NCBI GenBank assembly: GCA_964579845.1
Contig: CAZOHC010000002.1
Span: 1 to 49,972 of the forward strand
Reading direction: 5' to 3'
Length of the DNA stretch: 49,972 nucleotides
Source of the DNA: CAZOHC01 sp964579845
GTDB lineage: Bacteria; Patescibacteriota; Microgenomatia; Levybacterales; UBA12049
The notes under the pieces are model-generated. The model did not search any database. It was not told the DNA's origin and saw nothing but the letters and a program-made list of their open reading frames with translations. Of the stretch, positions 42,700 to 49,972 are shown piece by piece (positions within the stretch are counted from its first letter, which is position 1; the number at the start of each line of letters is the position of its first letter). A program made the translations under genes and the position numbers.

Positions 42700-43620
42700 T
42701 TACAGCCAATCCCGTTTAAGAAAAATATAGAGTGAGACGGTCACCACCCCGATTGTCAGTGTGACGATCCCGAAAAACGCCATCGGGTGTTCAGCAAACG
42801 GTAATGAAACGTTCATACCATACAAACTGGCGACTATCGTCGGGATTGTTAGAATAACGGTCATCGACGTAAAAAATTTGATGACATTGTTTAAGTTATT
42901 CGTCAGAATCGTGGTATAAGCCCCTCGAACATTTCGGATGATATCCAGTGTATCGCTACAGTTATCGATAATCTGTTTATTACTGAGATGAATATCTTCA
43001 AATCTTTCGGTATCGTGTTTGGTCAGCTGCAGGAATCTACTGGAGGCTAAGTGTCTTACGACATTATCAGTACCTGCAAGAGACGGTTTGAAATCATTCA
43101 GAATCTCTTCGAAAGCAACAAATTGAACAATATCGCGATTCTTAATTTTCTCGATTGATCGACGAATTTTGCGTATTTCCTTACTGATCCGCGTGAGACT
43201 CACACTATATAATTTGGTAATTTCTGTCAGCATAAATAATGTCACACTCTCTTGGAATGAAGTAGTTACTACGAACTTGCCTAATGTTATCGGGTTGAAA
43301 AACCTCGGCGATACGAGTGATATGGTGATTACATCTTTTTCTGTAATAACGATGAGGAAAGGAAGTGTCGATGTCGAATCATCTTTTACATGAGGAAAAC
43401 GGGTAAAGACATACACGATTGACCCTTCAACTTCAAAACGAGGATTCTCGTCTTCGTCTAACGCATCATGAATATGGCCTTTATCCAAACGAAGTGTCTC
43501 AACGAGAAATGTTTTCTCCTCGTCTGTAGGGTTTTCCACGTGAACCCATACCCCCGGACGGTACTCGGGTGACTCGCGAATTATTTTACTTTTTTCATCG
43601 TAGGCATAATAAGTAATCAT
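42700..43620 (-). CDS. CorA-family divalent metal ion channel, second copy
   Basis: A 306-residue channel with the Tyr-Gly-Met-Asn motif at 267-270 and two C-terminal membrane segments. PGVWVHVENPTDEEKTFLVE and LDEDENPRFEVEGSIVYVFT are the usual N-terminal signatures. It lacks the charged insertion of the copy at 4600-5643 and is nearer the usual family length. TTGTTC and GATAAT boxes 17 nt apart stand just before the ATG on the minus strand, with 9 bases between GATAAT and ATG, so the message is probably leaderless. Confidence 0.92.
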   Translation of the reverse strand: MITYYAYDEKSKIIRESPEYRPGVWVHVENPTDEEKTFLVETLRLDKGHIHDALDEDENPRFEVEGSIVYVFTRFPHVKDDSTSTLPFLIVITEKDVITISLVSPRFFNPITLGKFVVTTSFQESVTLFMLTEITKLYSVSLTRISKEIRKIRRSIEKIKNRDIVQFVAFEEILNDFKPSLAGTDNVVRHLASSRFLQLTKHDTERFEDIHLSNKQIIDNCSDTLDIIRNVRGAYTTILTNNLNNVIKFFTSMTVILTIPTIVASLYGMNVSLPFAEHPMAFFGIVTLTIGVVTVSLYIFLKRDWL

Positions 43621-43700
43621 ACTGCTCTTATTATCGCACCTCAGCAGCGAGCGAACAAGTATGAATTTGATATATATTGAGGACGCAATTCTCCATCAGG

Positions 43701-44373
43701 TTAGTAGTTTTCTGATAGTTCATCTTCTAACTTTTGAATATCGAGTATCGTGATACTATTTCTTTTTATTTCAACGAGATTTTTTTGTTTTAAGATCTTC
43801 ATCTCGCGACTGATGGTCTCACGTGCGAGCCCTGTGAGGTTTGCGAGATGTTTTTCTGAGAGTGGAATTATATAACGGTTCTGTTCTTTGTCCCACTCAC
43901 CTAAGCGTTTGGTATAAATTAATAGATCAGTGATGATANNNNNNNNNNGTGATGATACGATTGTAGGCACCTGCTGACATGAGTGAAACCATCTTCATGA
44001 GTACTCCGTCAGTACCACGATACACACGACCCAGAAGATCGTACGTGATATCAGGATGATTTTTCAGAAGCGCTATGATGTCTTCACGGGGAGCTTTATG
44101 AACTGTTATCATTGTAACCGCCTCATAAAAGTATCTATTCGGAGTCTGATTAATTCCCCAGCTCATCGGAAAAAAAGAAAACGGCTTGAAGATGTTGACG
44201 ATTACTTCTTCTCCTTTTTTAGAAATTGCATACTCTTTCACTACACCTTCAGTCAGATAGTATATGCCAGTCGGTTCTTCCCCGGCTTCAATGAAAATGT
44301 CGTTTTTTTGCAGTATATTGGGTTTGTAGTCACTGAAGAATGTCTGAATTTTTTTTCGTACATGGTCCTTCAC
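43701..44373 (-). CDS. Crp/Fnr-family transcription regulator, interrupted by an N run
   Basis: About 220 residues in two parts. The N-terminal part is a cyclic-nucleotide-binding-type domain (DIFIEAGEEPTGIYYLTEGV, KKGEEVIVNIFKPFSFFPMS); the C-terminal part is a helix-turn-helix domain (LSEKHLANLTGLARETISRE, MKILKQKNLVEIKRNSITIL). The N run at 43939-43948 is flanked on both sides by GTGATGATA; collapsing that overlap gives one open frame reading AYNRIITDLLIYTKR. It lacks an Fe-S cysteine cluster, so it is Crp-like rather than an oxygen-sensing Fnr. The GTG start at 44373 lies 6 bases after TATAAT. Confidence 0.85.
43939..43948. other. Probably artificial assembly gap (10 N)
   Basis: GTGATGATA stands on both sides of the run, which suggests that two contigs overlapping by 9 bases were joined with a placeholder. 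Confidence 0.8.
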
Positions 44374-44421
44374 CAGGTAATTATAGCAGGGAGTGATGAG
44401 CTATTCAGTTACTAATAAAGA

Positions 44422-46071
44422 TCAGAAGTGTTCACGTACATGTGCGAAGGAAAATTTCGGATTTGCATCTGTTTTCTTATGCGGGTTAAATATATTTTCA
44501 GGATCAAATATCTCTTTTACTTGCCTGAAGATCTCAAACATCTCGACGCCGTACATCTGTTTAATGTACTGTCCACGTATCATGCCGTCATTGTGTTCAG
44601 CAGACACCGATCCGCCATATTCAAGAACCAGCTTATTAACTTCATCCAGTACGACCGGAATTTTATCCCGTTCTGATTTCTTTTCGATCTCCATCAGCGG
44701 AATAATATGGAAGTTCCCGTCCCCCATATGGCCTGCGAGTGTCGTATGAATGTCGTGATTTTCAAGAATCGTCAAAAGGCGCGGGAAAAACTCCAACAGA
44801 TGCTCAGGTCTGACGATGAAATCATCTATAAACGGTGCAGTATGTTTGTTTTTTACATTTTTACGGAGCAGGTTGAAGCTCTCTCTTCGGATTGTGAAAT
44901 AGTTTTCGGCTTTCATCTTTGATAGGACCGGTACGACTTTAATCGTATAGATTGAGAGCTGCTTCTCCAGTGCATGAATTTTCTCTGCTACTTCACGACG
45001 GCTTTTTCCGTCTATTTCAACGAGTAACGTGAATTTCGGAATACCCTTCGTTGCGAACATGATGAGATTCGGGATAAACTGCAGTCCCATTTCCAGTGTT
45101 CTCACCGGACCGAGTATTTTTATAAATTGCGGCATGAAGCGTATCGCGAGTTTCAGTGTCTCATCATCAAATGCTTCAAAACTTACCGGGTTATGTTTCA
45201 AAACATCAGTAATCAGATGCGGGAGTACCTGAATATCATTGAGGTAGAGCACCAGTAGTCCGTACTGGGTTTTTCTCGGGACCAGCCTGACGGTTGTTTT
45301 CGTGTTAACTCCGAGTGTTCCTTGTGCTCCGACAAAGATTTTGGTCAGATCAAACCGCTCTCTGTCCCAGACATCCCAAAGATTATAAGCAGTTGAGTTT
45401 TTACTCACTTTCGGCTTAGCATTTTTTATCAGATCATAGTTGTCCTCGATCAGACGGTACATTTTTTTATAGATTCTCCCTTCGAAATCATTCTGAGCCA
45501 TTTTTTGCTCAAGTGCGTTTTTGGTAAGCGGCTGGAACGTGTATTCATTACCGTCTGAGAGAATCATATTCATCTTTTTAACATAATCAATTGTTTTTCC
45601 GTATGACAGCGTCCGCTCACCTCCTGAGTTATTATTTACCATGCCGCCAAGTGCGCAGATGTTTTTTGAGGCCGGGTATGACGGAAGCAAGAGACCGTGG
45701 CGAAGTGTCTTCTTTTCAAAATTTCGGTAGAAAACGCCTGGTTCGACGACAGTTCCTTCTTCTTTGACATCTCCGATATGATTGAAATACTTCGTGAAGT
45801 CCATAATAATGCTGTTATTTATCGCGCCACCTGACATATCAGTGCCGCCGCTTCTTGGGGTGAGTGAGAGTGTGGGATATTGTTTTTTATGCTTATTGAC
45901 GAAACGGACGAGCTGCGTAATATCTTCAGCGTTTTTCGGGAAGACGACAATTTGCGGCTTTAATTCGAATAAACTCGTATCGTGGCTATATGTCGTCAGT
46001 GTCTGCTCATCATAGAGAATATCTCCTTTAATAATTTGGCTGAGTTTTTCGACTAATTCAGGTGTTTCCAT
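44422..46071 (-). CDS. FAD-linked oxidase, D-lactate dehydrogenase/GlcD-like
   Basis: A 549-residue flavoprotein. The N-terminal FAD-binding domain has IVVFPKNAEDITQLVRFVNK, TPRSGGTDMSGGAINNS and ICALGGMVNNNSGGERTLSY; the C-terminal domain has the metal-site motifs AGHMGDGNFHIIPLME and SAEHNDGMIRGQY. Such enzymes oxidise D-lactate, glycolate or related 2-hydroxy acids and pass electrons to the membrane. A much longer frame reaches to 46353, but it overlaps the DoxX gene, so the ATG at 46071, 26 bases after the DoxX stop, is used. No Fe-S domain is fused at the end. Confidence 0.85.
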   Translation of the reverse strand: METPELVEKLSQIIKGDILYDEQTLTTYSHDTSLFELKPQIVVFPKNAEDITQLVRFVNKHKKQYPTLSLTPRSGGTDMSGGAINNSIIMDFTKYFNHIGDVKEEGTVVEPGVFYRNFEKKTLRHGLLLPSYPASKNICALGGMVNNNSGGERTLSYGKTIDYVKKMNMILSDGNEYTFQPLTKNALEQKMAQNDFEGRIYKKMYRLIEDNYDLIKNAKPKVSKNSTAYNLWDVWDRERFDLTKIFVGAQGTLGVNTKTTVRLVPRKTQYGLLVLYLNDIQVLPHLITDVLKHNPVSFEAFDDETLKLAIRFMPQFIKILGPVRTLEMGLQFIPNLIMFATKGIPKFTLLVEIDGKSRREVAEKIHALEKQLSIYTIKVVPVLSKMKAENYFTIRRESFNLLRKNVKNKHTAPFIDDFIVRPEHLLEFFPRLLTILENHDIHTTLAGHMGDGNFHIIPLMEIEKKSERDKIPVVLDEVNKLVLEYGGSVSAEHNDGMIRGQYIKQMYGVEMFEIFRQVKEIFDPENIFNPHKKTDANPKFSFAHVREHF

Positions 46072-46097
46072 AATTGTCTTTGTGGAGTTCCGGGGAA

Positions 46098-46574
46098 TTA
46101 TTTTCTCTTTGATGTCCGGAAAGTTCTCATTGCATAGACGAGTGAGATGATGCCTATGAGCGTCATAACCAGATTCACACTCTCTGTTGAGGCGCTGGTC
46201 CACCCTGCTGAGAGCAGAAAAGTGAAGTTGAGGAATACAGCGATGAGTAATCCCGGAATAAGCAAAAGTCCCAGTAGTGGAGGCAGTGACCGCCTCATAA
46301 TAAGATAAAGCGCGGTTCCCACCAAGACGACTCCAGCGAAGACTTCTCCCCACATCGTAAGCAGTCCGAAAAGAGTAGCATTCGGGATAGCAACTGTTTC
46401 CAAAAATGATTTTACAAAAGGAAATGGGTTCTCACTCGCGAAGAAACCGAGTGTTTTTCCTAATCCTCCGACGAACTCACCGCCCACCAACTTCCCGTAA
46501 CCGCTTCTTAGGAACACAAATCCCAAAACGAGGATGACCCAAGGCATGTAGCGATCATTTGTTGTTTGTTTCAT
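46098..46574 (-). CDS. DoxX-like membrane protein
   Basis: A 158-residue protein with four membrane segments: MPWVILVLGFVFLRSGYGKL, LFGLLTMWGEVFAGVVLV, LPPLLGLLLIPGLLIAVFL and SVNLVMTLIGIISLVYAM. The RSGYGKLVGG loop is typical of DoxX/DUF417-type proteins, often found near respiratory or sulfur enzymes. It is the first gene of an operon with the FAD oxidase. An FNR/CRP-type palindrome lies about 50 bases upstream. Confidence 0.75.
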   Translation of the reverse strand: MKQTTNDRYMPWVILVLGFVFLRSGYGKLVGGEFVGGLGKTLGFFASENPFPFVKSFLETVAIPNATLFGLLTMWGEVFAGVVLVGTALYLIMRRSLPPLLGLLLIPGLLIAVFLNFTFLLSAGWTSASTESVNLVMTLIGIISLVYAMRTFRTSKRK

Positions 46575-46595
46575 CTATTTTCCCTACCTGACTCT

Positions 46596-46636
46596 ACTGT
46601 AGATAAGGTTAGGTAGAAAGTATGTGATCTGGATCA
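46596..46636 (-). promoter_or_regulatory. FNR/CRP-type operator and -10 box of the DoxX operon
   Basis: TGAT-CTGG-ATCA (46625-46636) is a perfect palindrome of the FNR/CRP type. A TACAGT box (minus strand, 46596-46601) would place the transcript start near 46589, so the operator centre is about 41.5 bases upstream, the usual class II activator position. Confidence 0.5.
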
Positions 46637-46653
46637 TTTATAGAAGAGCATAA

Positions 46654-46680
46654 AAAAGCTCTCTATGATTGAGAGCTTTT
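46654..46680. terminator. Bidirectional terminator after tRNA-Arg
   Basis: AAAAGCTCTC (46654-46663) pairs with GAGAGCTTTT (46671-46680) with a 7-base loop. On the minus strand it follows tRNA-Arg by 16 bases and is followed by Ts. Confidence 0.8.
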
Positions 46681-46699
46681 AGCAATTATTTACCTGTGG

Positions 46700-46772
46700 T
46701 ACCCCTGGAGGGACTCGAACCCCCAACCTAATCGTTAGAACCGATGTGCTCTATCCATTGAGCTACAGGGGC
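46700..46772 (-). tRNA. tRNA-Arg (anticodon TCT)
   Basis: On the minus strand the acceptor stem GCCCCTG pairs with CAGGGGT; the anticodon loop reads GTTCTAA with TCT, and the T arm contains GGGTTCGAGTCCC. Here CCA is encoded (46697-46699), unlike in the three tRNA genes near 40.5 kb. The anticodon stem has one mismatch at its base. Confidence 0.9.
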
Positions 46773-46861
46773 AAATCAGCAACTAGCTTATAGCGTATGG
46801 CTGATAGCTTCACTATTATAGCTTTATACGCCTCCAAATTCAAACGCTTATATGAAATTCT

Positions 46862-47467
46862 CTACAGTTTTTTTTGTAGCTTATACACCATAATCGCGAA
46901 GGGTTCTTTTAGGAAGTATTTGGTGAGGTATTTATTCGGGAGCCAGCAGGAGTTCTCCTTCGCCGGGGACGATGTATGTGGGAGTCCTAGATTATCAGCT
47001 ACCAAAGATGCTCTGGCGATATGAAATGGCTCAGTGACGATGATAAGAGATTGAAGTTTATTCTTCTTCAGTATGTCTTGAGATAAATGAAAGTTCTCAT
47101 ATGTGGATGTTGCGGATTTTTCCATAAGAATATCCTCAGGTCGTACTCCCTTCTCCATCGCAATTTTTCTCATCGTCTCTGCTTCGTTGACCCCGTCTTC
47201 TTTATCATTCCCACCGGAAACTAGAATTTTCGGGGCATATTCAGACTTGTAGAGATCAACAGCATGATCCATTCTGGCGACAAGGCATGGATTATATTTT
47301 CCGTTAATGTATGATCTCGCACCGAGCACTAGGATAGAATCTGACTTCAATTTGGTATCTTGTTCTGCATGTCTCGCCACTGACAGGGCAAGGAAGAGGT
47401 ACATAACGATAAAAAATGTTGCGAGTATCAGGCAGGTTCGGAGAAAATATAATATTAGTTTATTCAC
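46862..47467 (-). CDS. DUF218 (YdcF/SanA/ElyC-like) membrane protein
   Basis: A 201-residue protein with an N-terminal membrane segment (LILYFLRTCLILATFFIVMY). The DUF218 body has SDSILVLGARSYINGKYNP, ILVSGGNDKEDGVNEAETM, EKSATSTYENFHLS and IIVTEPFHIARASLVADNLG. Family members affect envelope integrity, perhaps through lipid-carrier glycan metabolism. The GTG at 47467 is chosen because a TATACT box (47477-47482) precedes it by 9 bases; longer frames lie upstream of that box. Confidence 0.75.
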   Translation of the reverse strand: MNKLILYFLRTCLILATFFIVMYLFLALSVARHAEQDTKLKSDSILVLGARSYINGKYNPCLVARMDHAVDLYKSEYAPKILVSGGNDKEDGVNEAETMRKIAMEKGVRPEDILMEKSATSTYENFHLSQDILKKNKLQSLIIVTEPFHIARASLVADNLGLPHTSSPAKENSCWLPNKYLTKYFLKEPFAIMVYKLQKKL

Positions 47468-47487
47468 CGCATGATGAGTATAGCAAA

Positions 47488-47516
47488 TTGTTCTCAGAAG
47501 CGTCATTGTATATACT
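47488..47516 (+). promoter_or_regulatory. Promoter of the uracil-DNA glycosylase gene
   Basis: TTGTTC (47488-47493) and TATACT (47511-47516) are 17 nt apart. The leader before the ATG at 47540 is about 17 bases and contains AAAGGA and GAGAGGA. Confidence 0.6.
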
Positions 47517-47539
47517 ATGTAAAAGGAAATTTGAGAGGA

Positions 47540-48205
47540 ATGAGTGAAGTTAAGATACATCCGTCATGGAAAGCTGTACTGAGTGAAGAGTTTTCGAAAG
47601 CATACTGGAAAGAGTTAACAACAACACTCCGGGAGAAGTATCAAACTGAGAAAATATATCCGCCGCCGAAGAATATTTTCAGAGCATTTGACCTTTGTCC
47701 GTTCGACTCAGTCAAAGTCGTGGTTGTCGGACAGGATCCGTATCATGGTGTGAAGCAGGCTAACGGCCTCTCATTTTCGGTGAATGACGGGATCAGACTT
47801 CCTCCATCTCTCCAGAATATCTATCAAGAAATCTCAAATGATCTGGGAATTACTCCTCATCCTTCAGGTGATCTTACCAGGTGGGCAGAACAGGGAGTAC
47901 TCATGCTGAACAGTGTACTGACTGTCAGTGCAGGCAGGCCTGCATCACATGCACGGCTCGGATGGGAGCTGTTTACTGATGCTGCGATCAGTGCATTACA
48001 GGAGAAGAGAGAACATATCGTGTACATGCTCTGGGGAAAGTATGCACAGACAAAAGGAGCTGTCATCGATCGAGAGAAAAATCTCGTCCTCACATCGGCT
48101 CACCCTTCACCCTATTCTGTCACAGGCTTCTATGGCAACCACCACTTCAGCAAATGTAATGCCTATCTGAGTGAACATGGATTGACCCCGATTAACTGGC
48201 AATAG
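47540..48205 (+). CDS. ung: Uracil-DNA glycosylase, family 1
   Basis: A 221-residue DNA repair enzyme that removes uracil from DNA. The water-activating motif GQDPYHG carries Asp66, the uracil-binding region has GLSFSVNDGIRLPPSLQNIY and LNSVLTVSAGRPASH, and the DNA-loop motif is SAHPSPYS. Length and order fit UDG family 1. The ATG at 47540 lies after the promoter; the frame extends upstream to 47471, but that part overlaps the divergent DUF218 promoter. Confidence 0.95.
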   Translation: MSEVKIHPSWKAVLSEEFSKAYWKELTTTLREKYQTEKIYPPPKNIFRAFDLCPFDSVKVVVVGQDPYHGVKQANGLSFSVNDGIRLPPSLQNIYQEISNDLGITPHPSGDLTRWAEQGVLMLNSVLTVSAGRPASHARLGWELFTDAAISALQEKREHIVYMLWGKYAQTKGAVIDREKNLVLTSAHPSPYSVTGFYGNHHFSKCNAYLSEHGLTPINWQ

Positions 48206-48291
48206 ATTGTACTTCGTTCGTAGTTTGTGGCTCGTCGGATGATGTGATGCGTTATGGAAATAATTCAAAATAGTTGTTAGACTTGATGAGT

Positions 48292-48567
48292 ATGAAGTAT
48301 TTTCCTATCGCATTACTTTGCCTTTTCATGCTGTCACTTCCCACACTTTCCCTGGCTCACGTAGGAGATCAAGTGTCCACTGCCTCTGCAGAGGGAATCT
48401 CGGTAGACGGTGAAGATTCATTAGTAACTGAGCAGATCGAGGATGAAAACCCTCTGCCGCATTTCTCCCAGATTACCATTTATGTCATCATTGCGGTTGC
48501 AGGCATCGCAGTCGGTTCGATGGCTACATTCATTCTCCTCACCATGACGTTCCATCCGAAAAAGTAA
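48292..48567 (+). CDS. Small secreted or membrane protein, unknown function
   Basis: A 91-residue protein with a signal peptide (about 1-22, ending LPTLSLAH), an acidic stretch (EGISVDGEDSLVTEQIEDEN) and a C-terminal membrane segment (IYVIIAVAGIAVGSMATFIL). The ATG at 48292 stands 8 bases after TAGACT (48278-48283); other in-frame starts at 48286 and 48274 are less well placed. I recognise no family. Confidence 0.55.
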   Translation: MKYFPIALLCLFMLSLPTLSLAHVGDQVSTASAEGISVDGEDSLVTEQIEDENPLPHFSQITIYVIIAVAGIAVGSMATFILLTMTFHPKK

Positions 48568-48661
48568 GTTGGGATTTATGAATTATGATTTAAGATGAAT
48601 TAAAGTTTTTATCTATCATTTCTTTCATATTTCTTAAAATACTCAGCTATACTAGTAAAGT

Positions 48662-49348
48662 ATGCTTCCGATTTCTGATTCGGTAAAATCTCGAGTATTT
48701 CCGATCATAAATATACTACTGATTGCTATCAATGCATTTGTTTTCTATCTTCAGTTGACGACTCCTGATCCTGAGGGGTTTATTTTTACGTATGCACTCG
48801 TCCCCTCACTCATTGATTTTTCGGATATATCCACTCTCTATCCGTTTATAACCTCGATGTTTTTACACGGAGGCTTTCTTCACATCGGCTCAAACATGCT
48901 TTTTCTCTGGGTTTTCGGAGACAACATCGAAGGTGAGCTGAGTCCATTTACGTATTTACTGCTCTATCTAGGTTCAGGGATTATCGGTGGCCTGGCGCAA
49001 TACTTTTTCGTTCCAGATTCAAACATACCGATGCTCGGTGCTTCAGGGGCTGTCGCAGGAGTACTGGGTGCTTATTTCCTTCTCTTCCCCAAACATGAGA
49101 TCAGAACGCTTATTTTCATCCCGCCGTTTATAACAATCGCGAAAGTGAGCGCACTCATTATGCTCGGATACTGGATAATCCTTCAATTTTTCTCAGGATT
49201 CGGTGCACTCGGGATGGAGATGGCTGAAGTCGGCGGAGTCGCTTACTTCGCACATATAGGGGGATTTATCGCTGGGGCTCTCCTGATTAAATTCTTACCG
49301 AAGCACAGTGGAAATGAAGGGAATTATGAATCAGGAATTATGAGTTGA
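48662..49348 (+). CDS. Rhomboid-family intramembrane serine protease
   Basis: A 228-residue protein with six or seven membrane segments. The catalytic Ser128 lies in LGASGAVAGVLGAYF and His198 in YFAHIGGFIAGALL; LHGGFLHIGSNMLFLWVFG is the usual L1 loop and second helix. It cuts membrane proteins within or next to their membrane segments. TATACT (48648-48653) precedes the ATG by 8 bases, so the message is probably leaderless. The last ten residues or so are encoded by an ATTATGAATC-type repeat. Confidence 0.9.
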   Translation: MLPISDSVKSRVFPIINILLIAINAFVFYLQLTTPDPEGFIFTYALVPSLIDFSDISTLYPFITSMFLHGGFLHIGSNMLFLWVFGDNIEGELSPFTYLLLYLGSGIIGGLAQYFFVPDSNIPMLGASGAVAGVLGAYFLLFPKHEIRTLIFIPPFITIAKVSALIMLGYWIILQFFSGFGALGMEMAEVGGVAYFAHIGGFIAGALLIKFLPKHSGNEGNYESGIMS

Positions 49349-49353
49349 AGATT

Positions 49354-49566
49354 ATGGAAATCGGAAAACTATTTATCATTATAGGCATTCTGCTTTTTAT
49401 TATTGGAATCATCTATGTTGCAGTTCCGAATCTGACGTTTCCTCCACGTCTTCCGGGAGATATTATGATCAAACGAGGTAACTTCACATTCTACTTCCCT
49501 ATCGTTACCTCAGTAATTGTAAGTATAATTCTAACCGTAATTCTTAATTTGCTTTTTAGAAAATAG
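49354..49566 (+). CDS. DUF2905-family small membrane protein
   Basis: A 70-residue protein with two membrane segments (KLFIIIGILLFIIGIIYVAV and VTSVIVSIILTVILNLLF) joined by LPGDIMIKRGNFTFYFPI, which is the full DUF2905 pattern. Function is unknown. It begins 5 bases after the rhomboid stop, so the two are probably one operon. Confidence 0.85.
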   Translation: MEIGKLFIIIGILLFIIGIIYVAVPNLTFPPRLPGDIMIKRGNFTFYFPIVTSVIVSIILTVILNLLFRK

Positions 49567-49972
49567 TTTATCTATGTTCTTTTCTGCCGAGAAAAGACCC
49601 AAAAGCTCTCATGCTAGTGAAGAAAAGGCTAGATCCCTCCGTTCACTATCGGGAGACTGTCCTCCCCCTCCCCTCATTCGCCTTCTGTAATGGGCTCAGA
49701 GGGTGACTCCCCCTGATACGTTCACTTCAGGATCTTTGACGCCATTTTCTTCAACGCATGAACTTATGAACTTTATTTTATAAATATTTATTTTCTCTTC
49801 AAAATGGTGAGCGGGAAACAAAGAGTTTTAAGCAATTTTGGAATGAGCTATCAGGGGGATTCCTCGCAAACTTGTCGAGGAGGGGGTGAAATCACCCGAT
49901 CAGTGAATGGAAAAATTGTAACTCGACTTTCAGCGAACGAGCTTTAGGTACTTTTACGACTAAAAGTACGAT
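49567..49972. other. Non-coding end of the window with several stem-loops
   Basis: No convincing gene is seen. Possible stems include CCTCG/CGAGG (around 49861-49880) and GTACTTTTA/TAAAAGTAC near 49950. A 47-codon frame beginning with ATG at 49804 has no recognisable character. The stretch may include the control region or end of a gene beyond the window. Confidence 0.4.

Noticed and set aside
46072..46353. 94-residue N-terminal extension of the FAD oxidase
   Set aside because: It overlaps the DoxX gene in another frame and is not similar to this enzyme family; the ATG at 46071 starts at the normal place.

Overview
This window most likely comes from a Patescibacteria/CPR bacterium, perhaps Microgenomates-like. 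There is no ribosomal gene to settle the placement. The reasons are the small membrane and surface proteins, the SipW/TasA and sortase surface genes, the compact layout, and many genes that appear to be leaderless, with a TATACT-type -10 box 6-10 nt before the start codon. TGA is used as a stop, so the code is the standard bacterial one. Two 10-base N runs (42411-42420, 43939-43948) show this is a scaffolded, probably metagenomic, assembly.

Layout. 0.1-9.4 kb: a secreted anchored protein, a histidine kinase with a receiver protein, an eRF1-like protein, a CorA channel, a second histidine kinase, and small XapX, CsbD and coiled-coil proteins. 9.4-20.8 kb: a long minus-strand surface-glycan block (fused GT2-GT2 synthase, two GT4 enzymes, a PIG-L deacetylase, two GT-C-like membrane proteins, a glycoside-hydrolase-like protein, a membrane-anchored Mur ligase). 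A promoter and a terminator-like hairpin lie just before its first gene. 20.9-23.2 kb: small proteins (DUF4112, DUF4352-like, YezD) and candidate small RNAs.

23.2-35.8 kb is the most unusual part. Five paralogous secreted proteins are built of about 15 Asn/Thr/Gly-rich units of roughly 80-120 residues; one ends in LPVTG and is followed by a sortase. Next to them lies a SipW-type signal peptidase with a TasA-like protein, a lamin-tail-domain protein and a TasA-like/RTX hybrid. I read this as an extracellular matrix or surface-fibre island: the repeat proteins and TasA-like proteins are the polymers, the sortase anchors one of them, and SipW processes the TasA-type precursors. The abundant surface genes here have long leaders and strong Shine-Dalgarno sequences, unlike the leaderless genes elsewhere. 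Palindromic REP-like repeats sit between the TasA-cluster genes.

36.6-50 kb: UppP, an EEP-family hydrolase, a D,D-carboxypeptidase, three tRNA genes together (Leu, Pro, Gly), a methyltransferase, an AI-2E-type transporter split by an N run, a second CorA, a Crp/Fnr regulator split by an apparently artificial N run, a DoxX/FAD-oxidase operon with an FNR-like operator, tRNA-Arg, a DUF218 protein, uracil-DNA glycosylase, a rhomboid protease and DUF2905. The cell wall genes (UppP, carboxypeptidase, Mur ligase) and the glycan block fit a cell with a peptidoglycan wall and a substantial coat.
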